From NCBI GenBank assembly GCA_965202955.1, contig OZ241871.1, forward strand, positions 2,542,001 to 2,606,000: a stretch of DNA of 64,000 nt. The letters run 5' to 3'. The position numbers and the translations under genes were made by a program. Positions 12,630 through 20,813 of the stretch are shown piece by piece; position 1 is the stretch's first letter, and every line of letters starts with the position of its first letter. The notes below the pieces were generated by a model that worked only from the letters and a program-made list of their open reading frames with translations, made no database searches and was not told the DNA's origin. The DNA is from Bin5 sp034422415. GTDB lineage: Bacteria; Chloroflexota; Anaerolineae; Caldilineales; Caldilineaceae.

Positions 12630-14513
12630 ATGATGAACAACGAGAGAAGACCGGACGGCGAGCGGCCGCCGGATGAGAACCCGAACGACCGTTACCGCCA
12701 GATGTTCCGACGCAGCTGGCTTTGGATACTGCTGGCGATCCTGCTTTTCTTTGCCTACCGCCTCTTCATCAATCCACCGAATGCCGCCGACAACCTCCTC
12801 GGGCTGAACCAGGTCGCCGAGTATGTGCGCAATGGCTCTGTGCAGCGCATCGTGGTGCAGGGCGACGACATAATTGTTGAGATCTCCGACAGCGAGCGCC
12901 GCCGCAGCCGCAAAGAGTCGGGCGAGAGCCTGCTCGACTCGCTCAAGACCTTCGGCGTGACAGCAGATCAGCTGGCCGCGGTCCCGATAGACGTGGAGCG
13001 CGCGCCCAACAGCGGGGCCTTTTTCAACTGGCTGATCATGCTGCTGCCCATGATCCTGATCTTCGGCTTCTTCATCTTCATCATGCGCCAGGCCGGCGCG
13101 GGCGGGCAGAACCGCGCCATGCAGTTCGGGCGCAGTCGCGCCAAAAAGATGGAGGAGGCCGACCGCCCGACCGTCACCTTCGAAGATGTCGCCGGTTCGG
13201 AGGAGTCGAAGCAGGAGTTGCAGGAGGTCGTCGAGTTTCTCAAGGAGCCGGAGAAGTTCGCAGCGCTCGGCGCGCGCATCCCTAAGGGCGTGCTCATGGT
13301 CGGTTCGCCGGGCACCGGCAAGACGTTGCTGGCCAAGGCGGTGGCGGGCGAGGCCGGCGCGCCCTTTTTCAGCATCAGCGGCTCCGAATTCGTCGAGATG
13401 TTCGTCGGCGTCGGCGCCAGCCGTGTGCGCGACCTTTTCGAGCAGGCCAAGAAGAACGCGCCCTGCATCATCTTTATCGACGAGATCGACGCGGTCGGCC
13501 GTCACCGCGGCGCGGGCATGGGCGGCGGCAACGACGAACGCGAGCAGACGCTCAATCAGATCCTGGTCGAGATGGACGGCTTCGACAGCGACACGACCGT
13601 GATCGTGATCGCCGCCACCAACCGTCCCGATATTCTCGACCCCGCCCTGCTGCGCCCGGGCCGCTTCGACCGCACAATCGTGGTGGACAGACCGGACCGG
13701 CGCGGGCGCGAAGCGATTCTGCACGTCCACGCGCGCGGAAAGCCGTTGGGGCCGGACGTCGACCTAAATGTGATCGCCAGGCAGACGCCCGGCCTGGTCG
13801 GCGCCGACCTGGAGAATCTGCTCAATGAGGCCGCTATCCTAGCTGCCCGCCGCGACAAGCGCGCGATCGGCATGGACGAACTGGTCGAGTCAATTGATCG
13901 GGTAGGGATGGGACCAGCCCGAAAGGGCCATGTGCTCAGCGACAAAGAGCGGCGAGTGGTCGCCTATCATGAAGCTGGCCACGCGGTGGTGAGGTCTTTG
14001 CTAGTTAATGCAGACCCCGTCGGCAAGATTAGCTTGGTCAGCCGTGGCCAGACTCTGGGATATGTGAGAGCCTTGCCTGAGGAAGATCACCAACTGTTAA
14101 GCAAGGCTAAGTGCGAAGACGAAATAGCCGTCAAGTTGGGAGGGCGCGTGGCTGAAGAACTCACTTTCGACGAGATCACAGACGGCGCACTCGACGATCT
14201 GAAGAAAGTGACAGAGTTGGCCAAGGCGATGGTTACTCGTTTCGGCATGAGCGAAGAATTGGGCCCGATGCAGCTTGTTCAGGGACAGGCCAACCCGTTC
14301 CTGGGCATGGAGCTGGGTGAGCGCCGCGCCTACAGCGAAGATGTGGCGCGCGCCATCGACCGCGAGATGCGGCGCATTGTGGAGACCGCCTACTCAAGGG
14401 CTAAGGAGGTATTGACAACGCATCACGACAAACTGCATCTTGTTGCTGAGGCCCTGCTAGAGAAGGAAGTCCTAGAGCGGTATGAGTTTGAGGAGCTGAT
14501 GGGGCTGGCATAG
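12630..14513 (+). CDS. ftsH: ATP-dependent membrane zinc metalloprotease FtsH
   Basis: Membrane-anchored AAA+ protease that degrades unassembled membrane proteins and some regulators. The 627-residue protein has a transmembrane helix at about 30-46, a periplasmic domain, a second helix at 133-152, Walker A 'GSPGTGKT' (225-232), Walker B 'IIFIDEID' near 280-287, the SRH region with 'LRPGRFDR' near 341-348, and the protease site HEAGH (447-451) with D522 as probable third zinc ligand. The part encoding the protease domain (about 13900-14270, and again after 14390) uses more A/T-rich codons (cta, tta, aga) than the AAA part, as if spliced from another ftsH copy. It is monocistronic, from the promoter-like TATACT upstream. 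Confidence 0.96.
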   Translation: MMNNERRPDGERPPDENPNDRYRQMFRRSWLWILLAILLFFAYRLFINPPNAADNLLGLNQVAEYVRNGSVQRIVVQGDDIIVEISDSERRRSRKESGESLLDSLKTFGVTADQLAAVPIDVERAPNSGAFFNWLIMLLPMILIFGFFIFIMRQAGAGGQNRAMQFGRSRAKKMEEADRPTVTFEDVAGSEESKQELQEVVEFLKEPEKFAALGARIPKGVLMVGSPGTGKTLLAKAVAGEAGAPFFSISGSEFVEMFVGVGASRVRDLFEQAKKNAPCIIFIDEIDAVGRHRGAGMGGGNDEREQTLNQILVEMDGFDSDTTVIVIAATNRPDILDPALLRPGRFDRTIVVDRPDRRGREAILHVHARGKPLGPDVDLNVIARQTPGLVGADLENLLNEAAILAARRDKRAIGMDELVESIDRVGMGPARKGHVLSDKERRVVAYHEAGHAVVRSLLVNADPVGKISLVSRGQTLGYVRALPEEDHQLLSKAKCEDEIAVKLGGRVAEELTFDEITDGALDDLKKVTELAKAMVTRFGMSEELGPMQLVQGQANPFLGMELGERRAYSEDVARAIDREMRRIVETAYSRAKEVLTTHHDKLHLVAEALLEKEVLERYEFEELMGLA

Positions 14514-14574
14514 GCCAGTCATCCAACCGCGCGGCGGCCTGCTATTCGGTTGCGGCTCCAACCATGGAAGCGTA

Positions 14575-15432
14575 CTAACTGAGGGCCGCCGCGATCGCGG
14601 CGGCAACGCGGGCGTTGTTGCGCAGCAGCGCCAGGTTGGCGCGCAGGCTGCGGTCGCCGGTCAGTTCGGCGATTCGCCGCAGCAGGTAGGGCGTGACCTC
14701 AGCTGAGCGCAAACCCGCGGCCTCGCTATCGGCCAGCGCGCGCTTGATGAGCGGTTCGATTGCCGCCGAGGGAATTTCGTCCTCTTCCGGTACGGGCACC
14801 GCCACCAGCAGCCCCCCCGCCAGGCCCAGCGCCCGTTTCGCCCGCCAGATCTCCGCCACCTCCTGGGGAGAGTTGCAGCGCAGATCGACCGGCAGCCCGC
14901 TGTCGCGGCTGTAGAAGGCGGGGAACGACTCCGTGCCATAACCGATGACCGTCACACCGTGCGTTTCCAGGTATTCGAGGGTGGCCGGCAGGTCCAGCAA
15001 CGCTTTCGCGCCCGCGCAGACGACGATCACCGGCGTCTGCGCCAGCTCCTGCAGGTCGGCGCTGATATCGGCGCTCATGCCCGGTGTCGAACTGCGGTGA
15101 ACGCCGCCGATGCCGCCGGTGGCGAACAGCTCGATGCCGGCGCGGTGCGCGATCCAGATTGTGGCGGCAACGGTCGTGGCGCCGTCCAGTTTGCGGGCGA
15201 CGACGACCGGCAGGTCGCGGCGGCTGACTTTACGCACGTTCGCTGCGGTCGCCAGCCGTTCGATCTGCTCCTCGCTGAGGCCGGCGATCAGCTCCCCGCC
15301 GATCACGCCGACCGTGGCAGGCTCCGCCCCGTGGCGGCGGATGATCTCTTCCATTTCCCGCGCCAGTTTCAGGTTGTCCGGGTAGGGCAGCCCGTGGCTG
15401 ATGACAGTCGATTCCAGTGCGACGCGTGTCAT
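14575..15432 (-). CDS. psuG: Pseudouridine-5'-phosphate glycosidase
   Basis: Cleaves pseudouridine 5'-phosphate to uracil and ribose 5-phosphate in pseudouridine salvage. The 285-residue protein has family blocks 'ALESTVISHGLPYP' at the N-terminus, 'ATVGVIGGELIAGLSEEQIERL', 'RKVSRRDLP', 'FATGGIGGVHR' and 'GTESFPAFYSRDSGLPVDLR'. The start ATG at 15432 matches the conserved N-terminus; the frame continues upstream but lacks family similarity. The 5' leader (reading the minus strand) is an AAAGCTGAAAAC-type A-rich stretch like those before carB and the HAD-like gene. No psuK kinase is adjacent. It is divergent from an SDR gene. Confidence 0.93.
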   Translation of the reverse strand: MTRVALESTVISHGLPYPDNLKLAREMEEIIRRHGAEPATVGVIGGELIAGLSEEQIERLATAANVRKVSRRDLPVVVARKLDGATTVAATIWIAHRAGIELFATGGIGGVHRSSTPGMSADISADLQELAQTPVIVVCAGAKALLDLPATLEYLETHGVTVIGYGTESFPAFYSRDSGLPVDLRCNSPQEVAEIWRAKRALGLAGGLLVAVPVPEEDEIPSAAIEPLIKRALADSEAAGLRSAEVTPYLLRRIAELTGDRSLRANLALLRNNARVAAAIAAALS

Positions 15433-15571
15433 TATTGGAGTTCTTGGTTTTTCGTTTTCAGCTTTCAGTAGATTTGCCGACCGGCTGCTGTTTCGCCCCA
15501 GATTTTCTGTTATCGACAGGGATGTGTCAATTCGGTTGTGGTTGGATTGGGGACTCCAGGAGGTGGATGGG

Positions 15572-16315
15572 ATGACGAAAGAAGAACAGGCGCTGGCCGG
15601 AAAGGTGGCCTTGGTGACCGGCGCGGGGCGCGGCATTGGCCGCGCGATTGCGATCGCCTACGCCGGAGCGGGGGCTGCCGTCTGTTGCGCCGCGCGCACG
15701 CCCGCGCAGATCGAGGCAGTGGCCGACGAAATCGAGGCGGCCGGCGGGCAGGCGCTCGCGGTAACCACCGACGTGTCCGATTCGGCGTCGGTCGAGCGTG
15801 CGGTTGCGGCGACCACGGCCCGATTCGGTGGGCTCGACATCCTTGTGATCAACGCCGGCGTTTCTCCGCCGAAGAGCGAAGTGGCCGTCAGCGATGCGGC
15901 CGTGTGGAGCGGGACGATCGCGATCAATCTGACCGGAGCCTACCTCTGCGCGAGGGCGGCCATTCCCCACCTGAAGGCGCGCGGCGGCGGCAAGATCATC
16001 ACCGTCGGCTCGGGCATGGGCCATCGCGGCTCGGCCGGCTCATCGGCCTACAGTGTCTCCAAAGCCGGACTGTGGATGTTTACGCGTATCCTCGGCCAGG
16101 AGCTGCGCGGCGACAACATCAGCGTCAACGAGCTGATTCCGGGGCCGGTGAACACGGCGATGACTCCCGTTCCCACAGCGGACGAACCGGCCATCCCGGA
16201 CGGGGAGTGGTTCAAGGAGCCGGAGGAGGTCGTCCCGCTGGCGCTTTTCCTCGCTGCCGCGCCCGACGGCGGCCCTACGGCCCAGAGTTTCAGCCTGATG
16301 CGTCGCGACGGATAG
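15572..16315 (+). CDS. SDR family NAD(P)-dependent oxidoreductase
   Basis: A classical short-chain dehydrogenase of 247 residues: cofactor motif 'TGAGRGIGRAI', 'INAG' after 'GLDILV', and catalytic YxxxK in 'YSVSKAG'. Closest in layout to FabG-like reductases, but no fatty-acid genes are nearby and the C-terminus is short, so the substrate is unknown. The ATG at 15572 is 8 bases downstream of a strong AGGAGG (15558-15563); upstream in-frame codons overlap the psuG leader on the other strand and look non-coding. It converges on a Gfo/Idh/MocA gene. Confidence 0.85.
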   Translation: MTKEEQALAGKVALVTGAGRGIGRAIAIAYAGAGAAVCCAARTPAQIEAVADEIEAAGGQALAVTTDVSDSASVERAVAATTARFGGLDILVINAGVSPPKSEVAVSDAAVWSGTIAINLTGAYLCARAAIPHLKARGGGKIITVGSGMGHRGSAGSSAYSVSKAGLWMFTRILGQELRGDNISVNELIPGPVNTAMTPVPTADEPAIPDGEWFKEPEEVVPLALFLAAAPDGGPTAQSFSLMRRDG

Positions 16316-16384
16316 GGCGCTGTGCGCGATCTCCCTTTCCTTGATTCCTGTGCGACGCGCGTTAAGGCATCTTCGGCGTGCCAT

Positions 16385-16402
16385 GCGATAGTCCCCTATC
16401 GC
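16385..16402. terminator. Hairpin between convergent genes
   Basis: GCGATAG (16385-16391), loop TCCC, CTATCGC (16396-16402). A perfect 7-bp stem with no T-run, placed between the convergent SDR and Gfo/Idh/MocA genes. Termination role is inferred from position. Confidence 0.3.
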
Positions 16403-16468
16403 GATACGTTCGTTGGCGGCGGTCAGTTCCTGCGGGGCGCTCGCCTGCCAACCTCAGACAGGCATCGC

Positions 16469-17488
16469 TCAGGGCAGCGCCACCCACGAGCGATCGGCGG
16501 CGGCGGTGTACATTGCCTCCATCACCGCGCTGCGGTAGGCGGCTTCGCGCGCGCCCACCAGCGGGACGGCCGATTTTGCGGACGGGTCCTCCGCTACCAG
16601 CGCGTCGACGAAGAGGTCGAAAGCGTGCGGCCATTCCGCGGGCAGGTCGGTCCATGGAGATTGCCCGTCGGCGCCGTCGAGATTGGCGCTGGTGATATAG
16701 AGATCGCTGCGGTCGCGGATGTAGGCGTGGCCCTCGGTGCCGCTGATTACGGCGGTGACCGGTTCGGCGACGTCGACCCAGGCTGCGGCCAGCGTGCCGA
16801 TCGTCCCGCTGCTGAAACGAAAGAGCGTCTCGCCGCTCTCGTCGCAGTCAGGCCCGTACTTACCCAATACAACTTGCAGCGTCGCGGTTACTCGCTCGAC
16901 GTCGCCCAGCATCCACAGCATCAGGTCGAGCGCGTGCGTGCCGAGGTCGCCGAAGGCGCCGACGCCGGCCTGCTTCAGGTCGGTCATCCACAGCCATTGG
17001 GGCGTGAAGATGTCGCGCAGCGCACCGCTGTGACAGCAGACAAAGCGGGCGCGCGTGATCTGCCCAAAGACGCCCTTGGCGATCAGTTCCCTGAGGCATT
17101 GGTGCGCCGGGATGCCGCGCTGGAAGTAGCCGGTCTGGAACAGGACGCCAGCCTGCTCGATCGCGTTGGCCATGCGGTATGCGTCCCCGGCGCCCATGCC
17201 CAGCGGCTTCTCCACGAACAGATGCTTGCCCGCCGCGGCCCCGGCGATCACCAGCGCCTCGTGTTGATCCGTCTCCGAGCAGATGATCACGCCCTCGATC
17301 GAGCTGTCGTCCCAGATCGATTCGAGGCCGGCTGCGACCGGCGCGCCGAGCTGCGCCGCGCAGCACTCGGCGCGGGCTGAATCATGGTCCCAGACCGCGA
17401 CCGTTTTGACATCGTCGCGCGCCTGTAACCGTCTGACGAATCCGGGCGTGTGGATGTGGGCGCAGCCGATGAGTGCGATAGTTGTCAT
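16469..17488 (-). CDS. Gfo/Idh/MocA family oxidoreductase
   Basis: A 339-residue NAD(P)-dependent sugar or inositol dehydrogenase-like protein. The N-terminal Rossmann strand 'IALIGCAHIHTPGFVRRL' is followed by 'VWDHDSARAECCAAQLG', 'GVIICSETDQHEALVIAGAAAGKHLFVEKPLGM' (EKP motif with the conserved Lys), and a C-terminal domain with 'GAFGDLGTHALDLMLWMLGD', where the H and D align with family active-site positions. Start ATG 17488 lies 9 bases after GGAG on the minus strand. The substrate cannot be told. It is divergent from pdxA, with about 200 bases between. Confidence 0.9.
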   Translation of the reverse strand: MTTIALIGCAHIHTPGFVRRLQARDDVKTVAVWDHDSARAECCAAQLGAPVAAGLESIWDDSSIEGVIICSETDQHEALVIAGAAAGKHLFVEKPLGMGAGDAYRMANAIEQAGVLFQTGYFQRGIPAHQCLRELIAKGVFGQITRARFVCCHSGALRDIFTPQWLWMTDLKQAGVGAFGDLGTHALDLMLWMLGDVERVTATLQVVLGKYGPDCDESGETLFRFSSGTIGTLAAAWVDVAEPVTAVISGTEGHAYIRDRSDLYITSANLDGADGQSPWTDLPAEWPHAFDLFVDALVAEDPSAKSAVPLVGAREAAYRSAVMEAMYTAAADRSWVALP

Positions 17489-17684
17489 TTGCAAGTTCTC
17501 CAGTTGTATTCGGGGAAGTGATAAGGCGTCAAACAGTGTAACGGATCCGTTGTCGATCGGCTAACGTGAGACTTCCGTTCGTTTGGCGGGCGCGGGCGCG
17601 CATGATAGCATCAGCCCAGCAGCGCGGAGCCCATGCCGAGCGCTGGCAGTGACGACCAACACAGGCGTGAAGGGGGTTAAATCA

Positions 17685-18695
17685 GTGGCTGACAGCCGTC
17701 CGCTCCTGGCGATTACGCTGGGAGACCCGGCCGGGATCGGGCCGGAGGTCATTCTGAAGGCCCTGCAGCACAGGGAGGTCTTTGATAGCTGCCGTCCGCT
17801 TGTCATCGGCGACCGGCAGGTCCTGACCAGGGCCGCTGAATGGCTCGGAATCAAGCCCCGCTATGAGGTCATCGCCGGTCCCGTCGGGGAGGGCCGTTAC
17901 CAGGCGGGCACGTTTCCGTTGCTGGACCTGGCGAACGTCGCGCTCGCGGACGCGCCGGTCGGGCTGGTGAGCGCGGGCGCCGGCCGGGCCGCGGTCGAAT
18001 ATGTGCAGCGCGCCTGTGACATGGCCCTGGCGGGCCAGGCGGACGGTGTTGTGACCGCGCCGCTGAACAAGGAGGCGATGCACCGCGCCGGCTTCCTCTA
18101 CCCCGGCCATACTGAGCTGCTGGCCGAGCGCACCGGCGCCGAGCGCGTCTCAATGCTGCTGGTGGGGCCGAATCTGCGCGTCGTGCACGTGAGCACGCAC
18201 GTCTCGCTGGAGGAGGCGATCCGCCGCGTCACGCCGCCGCGCGTGCTCGAGGTGATCGAGCTGGCGCACCACTCCTGCCAAGCGCTGGGGATCGAGGCGC
18301 CGCGCATCGCGGTCGCCGGGCTGAACCCCCACGCGAGCGAAAACGGGCTCTTCGGCGCGCAGGAAGAGACGCAGGTCCAGCCCGCCATTGAAGCCGCGCG
18401 GGCGCGCGGCTGGACGGTCTCCGATCCGCAGCCGCCCGACACCGTCTTTCTGCGCACCACACGCGGCGAGTTTGACATCGTCGTCGCCATGTACCACGAC
18501 CAGGGCCACATCCCGATGAAGCTGCTCGCCTTCGACAGCGGCGTCAACGTCAGCATCGGCCTCCCGATCCTGCGCACCTCCGTCGATCACGGCACAGCCT
18601 TCGATATCGCGGGAACTGGGAAGGCCAGCGAGGAAAGTATGCTGGCCGCCATCCGCGTGGCAGTTCAGATGGCAGCGGCGCGAGACAGTCACTGA
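17685..18695 (+). CDS. pdxA: 4-hydroxythreonine-4-phosphate dehydrogenase
   Basis: Oxidises 4-phosphohydroxy-L-threonine in pyridoxal 5'-phosphate synthesis, or related 4-phosphoerythronate-type substrates in PdxA2 paralogues. The 336-residue length is typical. Motifs: 'ITLGDPAGIGPEVILKAL' at the N-terminus, 'GVVTAPLNKEAMHRAG', 'STHVSLEEAI', 'MYHDQGHIPMKLLAF' and 'TSVDHGTAFDIAG', carrying the metal-binding His residues. The GTG at 17685 follows an AGGGGG ribosome-binding site; upstream in-frame sequence has no similarity. No other pdx genes nearby, so the PdxA versus PdxA2 role is open, though the motifs are canonical. Confidence 0.92.
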   Translation: MADSRPLLAITLGDPAGIGPEVILKALQHREVFDSCRPLVIGDRQVLTRAAEWLGIKPRYEVIAGPVGEGRYQAGTFPLLDLANVALADAPVGLVSAGAGRAAVEYVQRACDMALAGQADGVVTAPLNKEAMHRAGFLYPGHTELLAERTGAERVSMLLVGPNLRVVHVSTHVSLEEAIRRVTPPRVLEVIELAHHSCQALGIEAPRIAVAGLNPHASENGLFGAQEETQVQPAIEAARARGWTVSDPQPPDTVFLRTTRGEFDIVVAMYHDQGHIPMKLLAFDSGVNVSIGLPILRTSVDHGTAFDIAGTGKASEESMLAAIRVAVQMAAARDSH

Positions 18696-18740
18696 TTACC
18701 AGTCGCTATCCGCTAACTACTGTCCACAGTCCACTATCTA

Positions 18741-19877
18741 CTACAAATCGAATACCTGACCCAGCCGCCGGACCCCCTCTTCGATTTTAGCGACCCCGTA
18801 GTGGGCAAAGCAGAGCCGCAGGCAGCTACTCTGGCCGCCGACGCTGGAGCAGCGCCGACCGGGCAGGAACCCGACTCTGGCGCCGGCCGCTCTCTGCAAC
18901 AGCGCGCTCGTGTCGACCGGCTCGGCGCATGTGAGCCAGAAGAAGAAGCCGCCGCCGGGCACGCGCCACGCCGCGCGCGCGCCGATCTCCCGACGAAGCG
19001 CCGCGTCCATCGCTTCGACCCGCTCTCGGTATGCGCGGCGCAGGCTGTCCAGATATTCCCTCTGTCCGCCCCCCTCCAGCGCCACCCGAACCAGATTCGA
19101 GGTGAACTGGTTGAGTCCGCCGCCGCTGTCCGCCAGCCCGCTCAGGGCAATGCGCTGCGCGCGCTCCGGCGTCGTTTGCACCCATCCCAGCCGCAGGCCC
19201 GGCGCCAGGATCTTCGAAAAAGAACCGATCGATAGCACGCGCCCGCTGTCTACATGCCCGGCAAAGGGCGGCGGCGGCGGCGTTCCAAAGTCGAGCAGAT
19301 GGTAGACCTCGTCCGCGACGATGAGAAAGTCGTGCGCCTCGGCCAGCGCCAGCAGCTCCTGGCGGCGGCCGCGCGAAAGGGTACGCCCGGTGGGATTCTG
19401 GTAAGCGGGGATGGTGTAGAGGAAGACCGGCCGGTGGCGGGTCAACGCCTCTTCCACCGCCGCCGGTACCAGCCCGTTTTCATCGGTCGCGATCGGGACG
19501 GCGTTCAGCCGGTGGTCCTCTTGCAGGATGCGCAGGGCGAGGAAGTAGCTGGGCTCTTCGACGAAGACGGTGTCGCCGGGGCGGGCGAAAAAGGTGCAGA
19601 TCAGGTCGAGCGCCTGCGAGGCGCCCGCGGTGGTCATCAACTGCTGCGGTTGCACTTCGTCGTCGTAGCCCTGGCTGAGGAATTCGGCCAGCGCCCAGCG
19701 GAAACGGCCGTCCCCCTGGGGGAAACCGTAATTGAGCAGCTCGGTATCGCCCTCGGCGAAGCGGGCAGCCGCGACCTGTCCCATTAGCGCGTGGGGAAGG
19801 AGATCGAAGTCCGGCTGGCCGATACCAAAATTGATACTATCGACAGTGCGATCTACTTGCGTTGAGCGGTCATACAT
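18741..19877 (-). CDS. PLP-dependent aminotransferase, class I/II (LysN/KAT-like)
   Basis: A fold-type I aminotransferase: 'INFGIGQPDFDLLP', 'LLNYGFPQGDGRFR', 'TTAGASQALDLICTFFARPGDTVFVEEPSY', 'YTIPAYQNPTGRTLSRGRRQELL', 'ADEVYHLLDF', and the PLP lysine in 'SIGSFSKILAPGLRLGW'. The 'PxxQNPTG' segment and overall layout resemble 2-aminoadipate or aromatic aminotransferases related to MocR C-terminal domains, but there is no N-terminal HTH. The substrate is not assigned. I chose the ATG at 19877; a TTG at 19901 would add eight residues. Neither has a clear Shine-Dalgarno. It converges on pdxA, with a low-complexity ACTACTGTCCAC-type spacer between. Confidence 0.88.
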   Translation of the reverse strand: MYDRSTQVDRTVDSINFGIGQPDFDLLPHALMGQVAAARFAEGDTELLNYGFPQGDGRFRWALAEFLSQGYDDEVQPQQLMTTAGASQALDLICTFFARPGDTVFVEEPSYFLALRILQEDHRLNAVPIATDENGLVPAAVEEALTRHRPVFLYTIPAYQNPTGRTLSRGRRQELLALAEAHDFLIVADEVYHLLDFGTPPPPPFAGHVDSGRVLSIGSFSKILAPGLRLGWVQTTPERAQRIALSGLADSGGGLNQFTSNLVRVALEGGGQREYLDSLRRAYRERVEAMDAALRREIGARAAWRVPGGGFFFWLTCAEPVDTSALLQRAAGARVGFLPGRRCSSVGGQSSCLRLCFAHYGVAKIEEGVRRLGQVFDL

Positions 19878-19973
19878 GGCGCGGAAAATGGCGCGTGGCA
19901 AGTGGAGTGCGGGGACCGCTACGCGCGCACACTGCGCTGGCGTGAATCCGTTGCCGCGGCGAGACGGCGCAAC

Positions 19974-20702
19974 CTACGCATTTTCGTCCAACAGCTTGAT
20001 GCGTTTGCTGCCAATGACCGAAATCGTCTCCCGGTCCAGCAGTGTGATGCGCTTGCGGCCAATATCGATCAACCCCTGCGACTTGAGATCGTTAAGGACC
20101 TGCGTGGCCGTCTCCCGGTATGTGCCCACGCTCTCTGCCAGGTCCTGGTGCGTCAGGCCGGTCACCACGTCCGACTCCTGTTCGTCGGAGAGGCGCAGCA
20201 GCAGGTTGGCCAGCCGCGCGGGGATGCCCTTGAAAGCCATGTTTTCCAGGCTCTCCTCTGCCTCCTGCAGTCTCCGTCCCGTGATTTCGAGGATGCGCAG
20301 CGCGACCTGCGGTTTGCTGAGGATGAGCCGTTCCAGGTCCGTTCGGCTCATGATGCAGATCAGGCAGTCATCGACCGCTTCGGCGAATGTATTGTGCATC
20401 TTCGTGCCCAGCAGCGCCATCTCACCGAACAGCGTGTGCGGGCCGAGCGTCGTGATCACCAGTTTCTTGCCCTCCGGGCTGATGCGATAGAGCTGCACCC
20501 GCCCCTCCTTGAGGATGAACAGCACTTCGCCAGGCTCCTCCGGTCGGTAGAAAACCCGCCCCTTGTGCACCGTGCTCATCGTCGTAATCCGGTTCAGCTC
20601 TTCCATCTCTTTCGATGTCAGATCCTGAAAGACCATCAGCTCGGAGAGATATTTCATCTTTTCCGCCGGTTGCAGCGCTGTGGGCATCTTCGTGATCGTC
20701 AT
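19974..20702 (-). CDS. Crp/Fnr-family transcriptional regulator
   Basis: A 242-residue regulator with an N-terminal cyclic-nucleotide-binding-like beta roll ('VFYRPEEPGEVLFILKEGRVQLYRISPEGKKLVITTLGPHTLFGEMALLG'), a long dimerisation helix near 140-165 and a C-terminal winged HTH ('LTHQDLAESVGTYRETATQVLNDLKSQGLIDIGRKRITLLD'). The 'FGEMALLG' loop matches the phosphate-binding cassette region only partly, so the ligand is uncertain. No Cys cluster for an Fe-S centre of the Fnr type is evident. It is transcribed from a good sigma-70 promoter just upstream. Confidence 0.92.
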   Translation of the reverse strand: MTITKMPTALQPAEKMKYLSELMVFQDLTSKEMEELNRITTMSTVHKGRVFYRPEEPGEVLFILKEGRVQLYRISPEGKKLVITTLGPHTLFGEMALLGTKMHNTFAEAVDDCLICIMSRTDLERLILSKPQVALRILEITGRRLQEAEESLENMAFKGIPARLANLLLRLSDEQESDVVTGLTHQDLAESVGTYRETATQVLNDLKSQGLIDIGRKRITLLDRETISVIGSKRIKLLDENA

Positions 20703-20744
20703 TTTGTGTCTCTGTGACTGATTTCAATTGTGAGTGGAACCATA

Positions 20745-20772
20745 ATTATACGCGTCGCGGCAAAATTATCAA
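20745..20772 (-). promoter_or_regulatory. Sigma-70 promoter of the Crp/Fnr regulator
   Basis: On the minus strand, TTGATA (20772-20767), a 16-base spacer, and a perfect TATAAT (20750-20745). The predicted start is about 35 bases before the ATG at 20702. Confidence 0.65.
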
Positions 20773-20813
20773 CCTTTTTTGCCGCTCCCAATCCGGTCTG
20801 CTAAAATGCCGCC

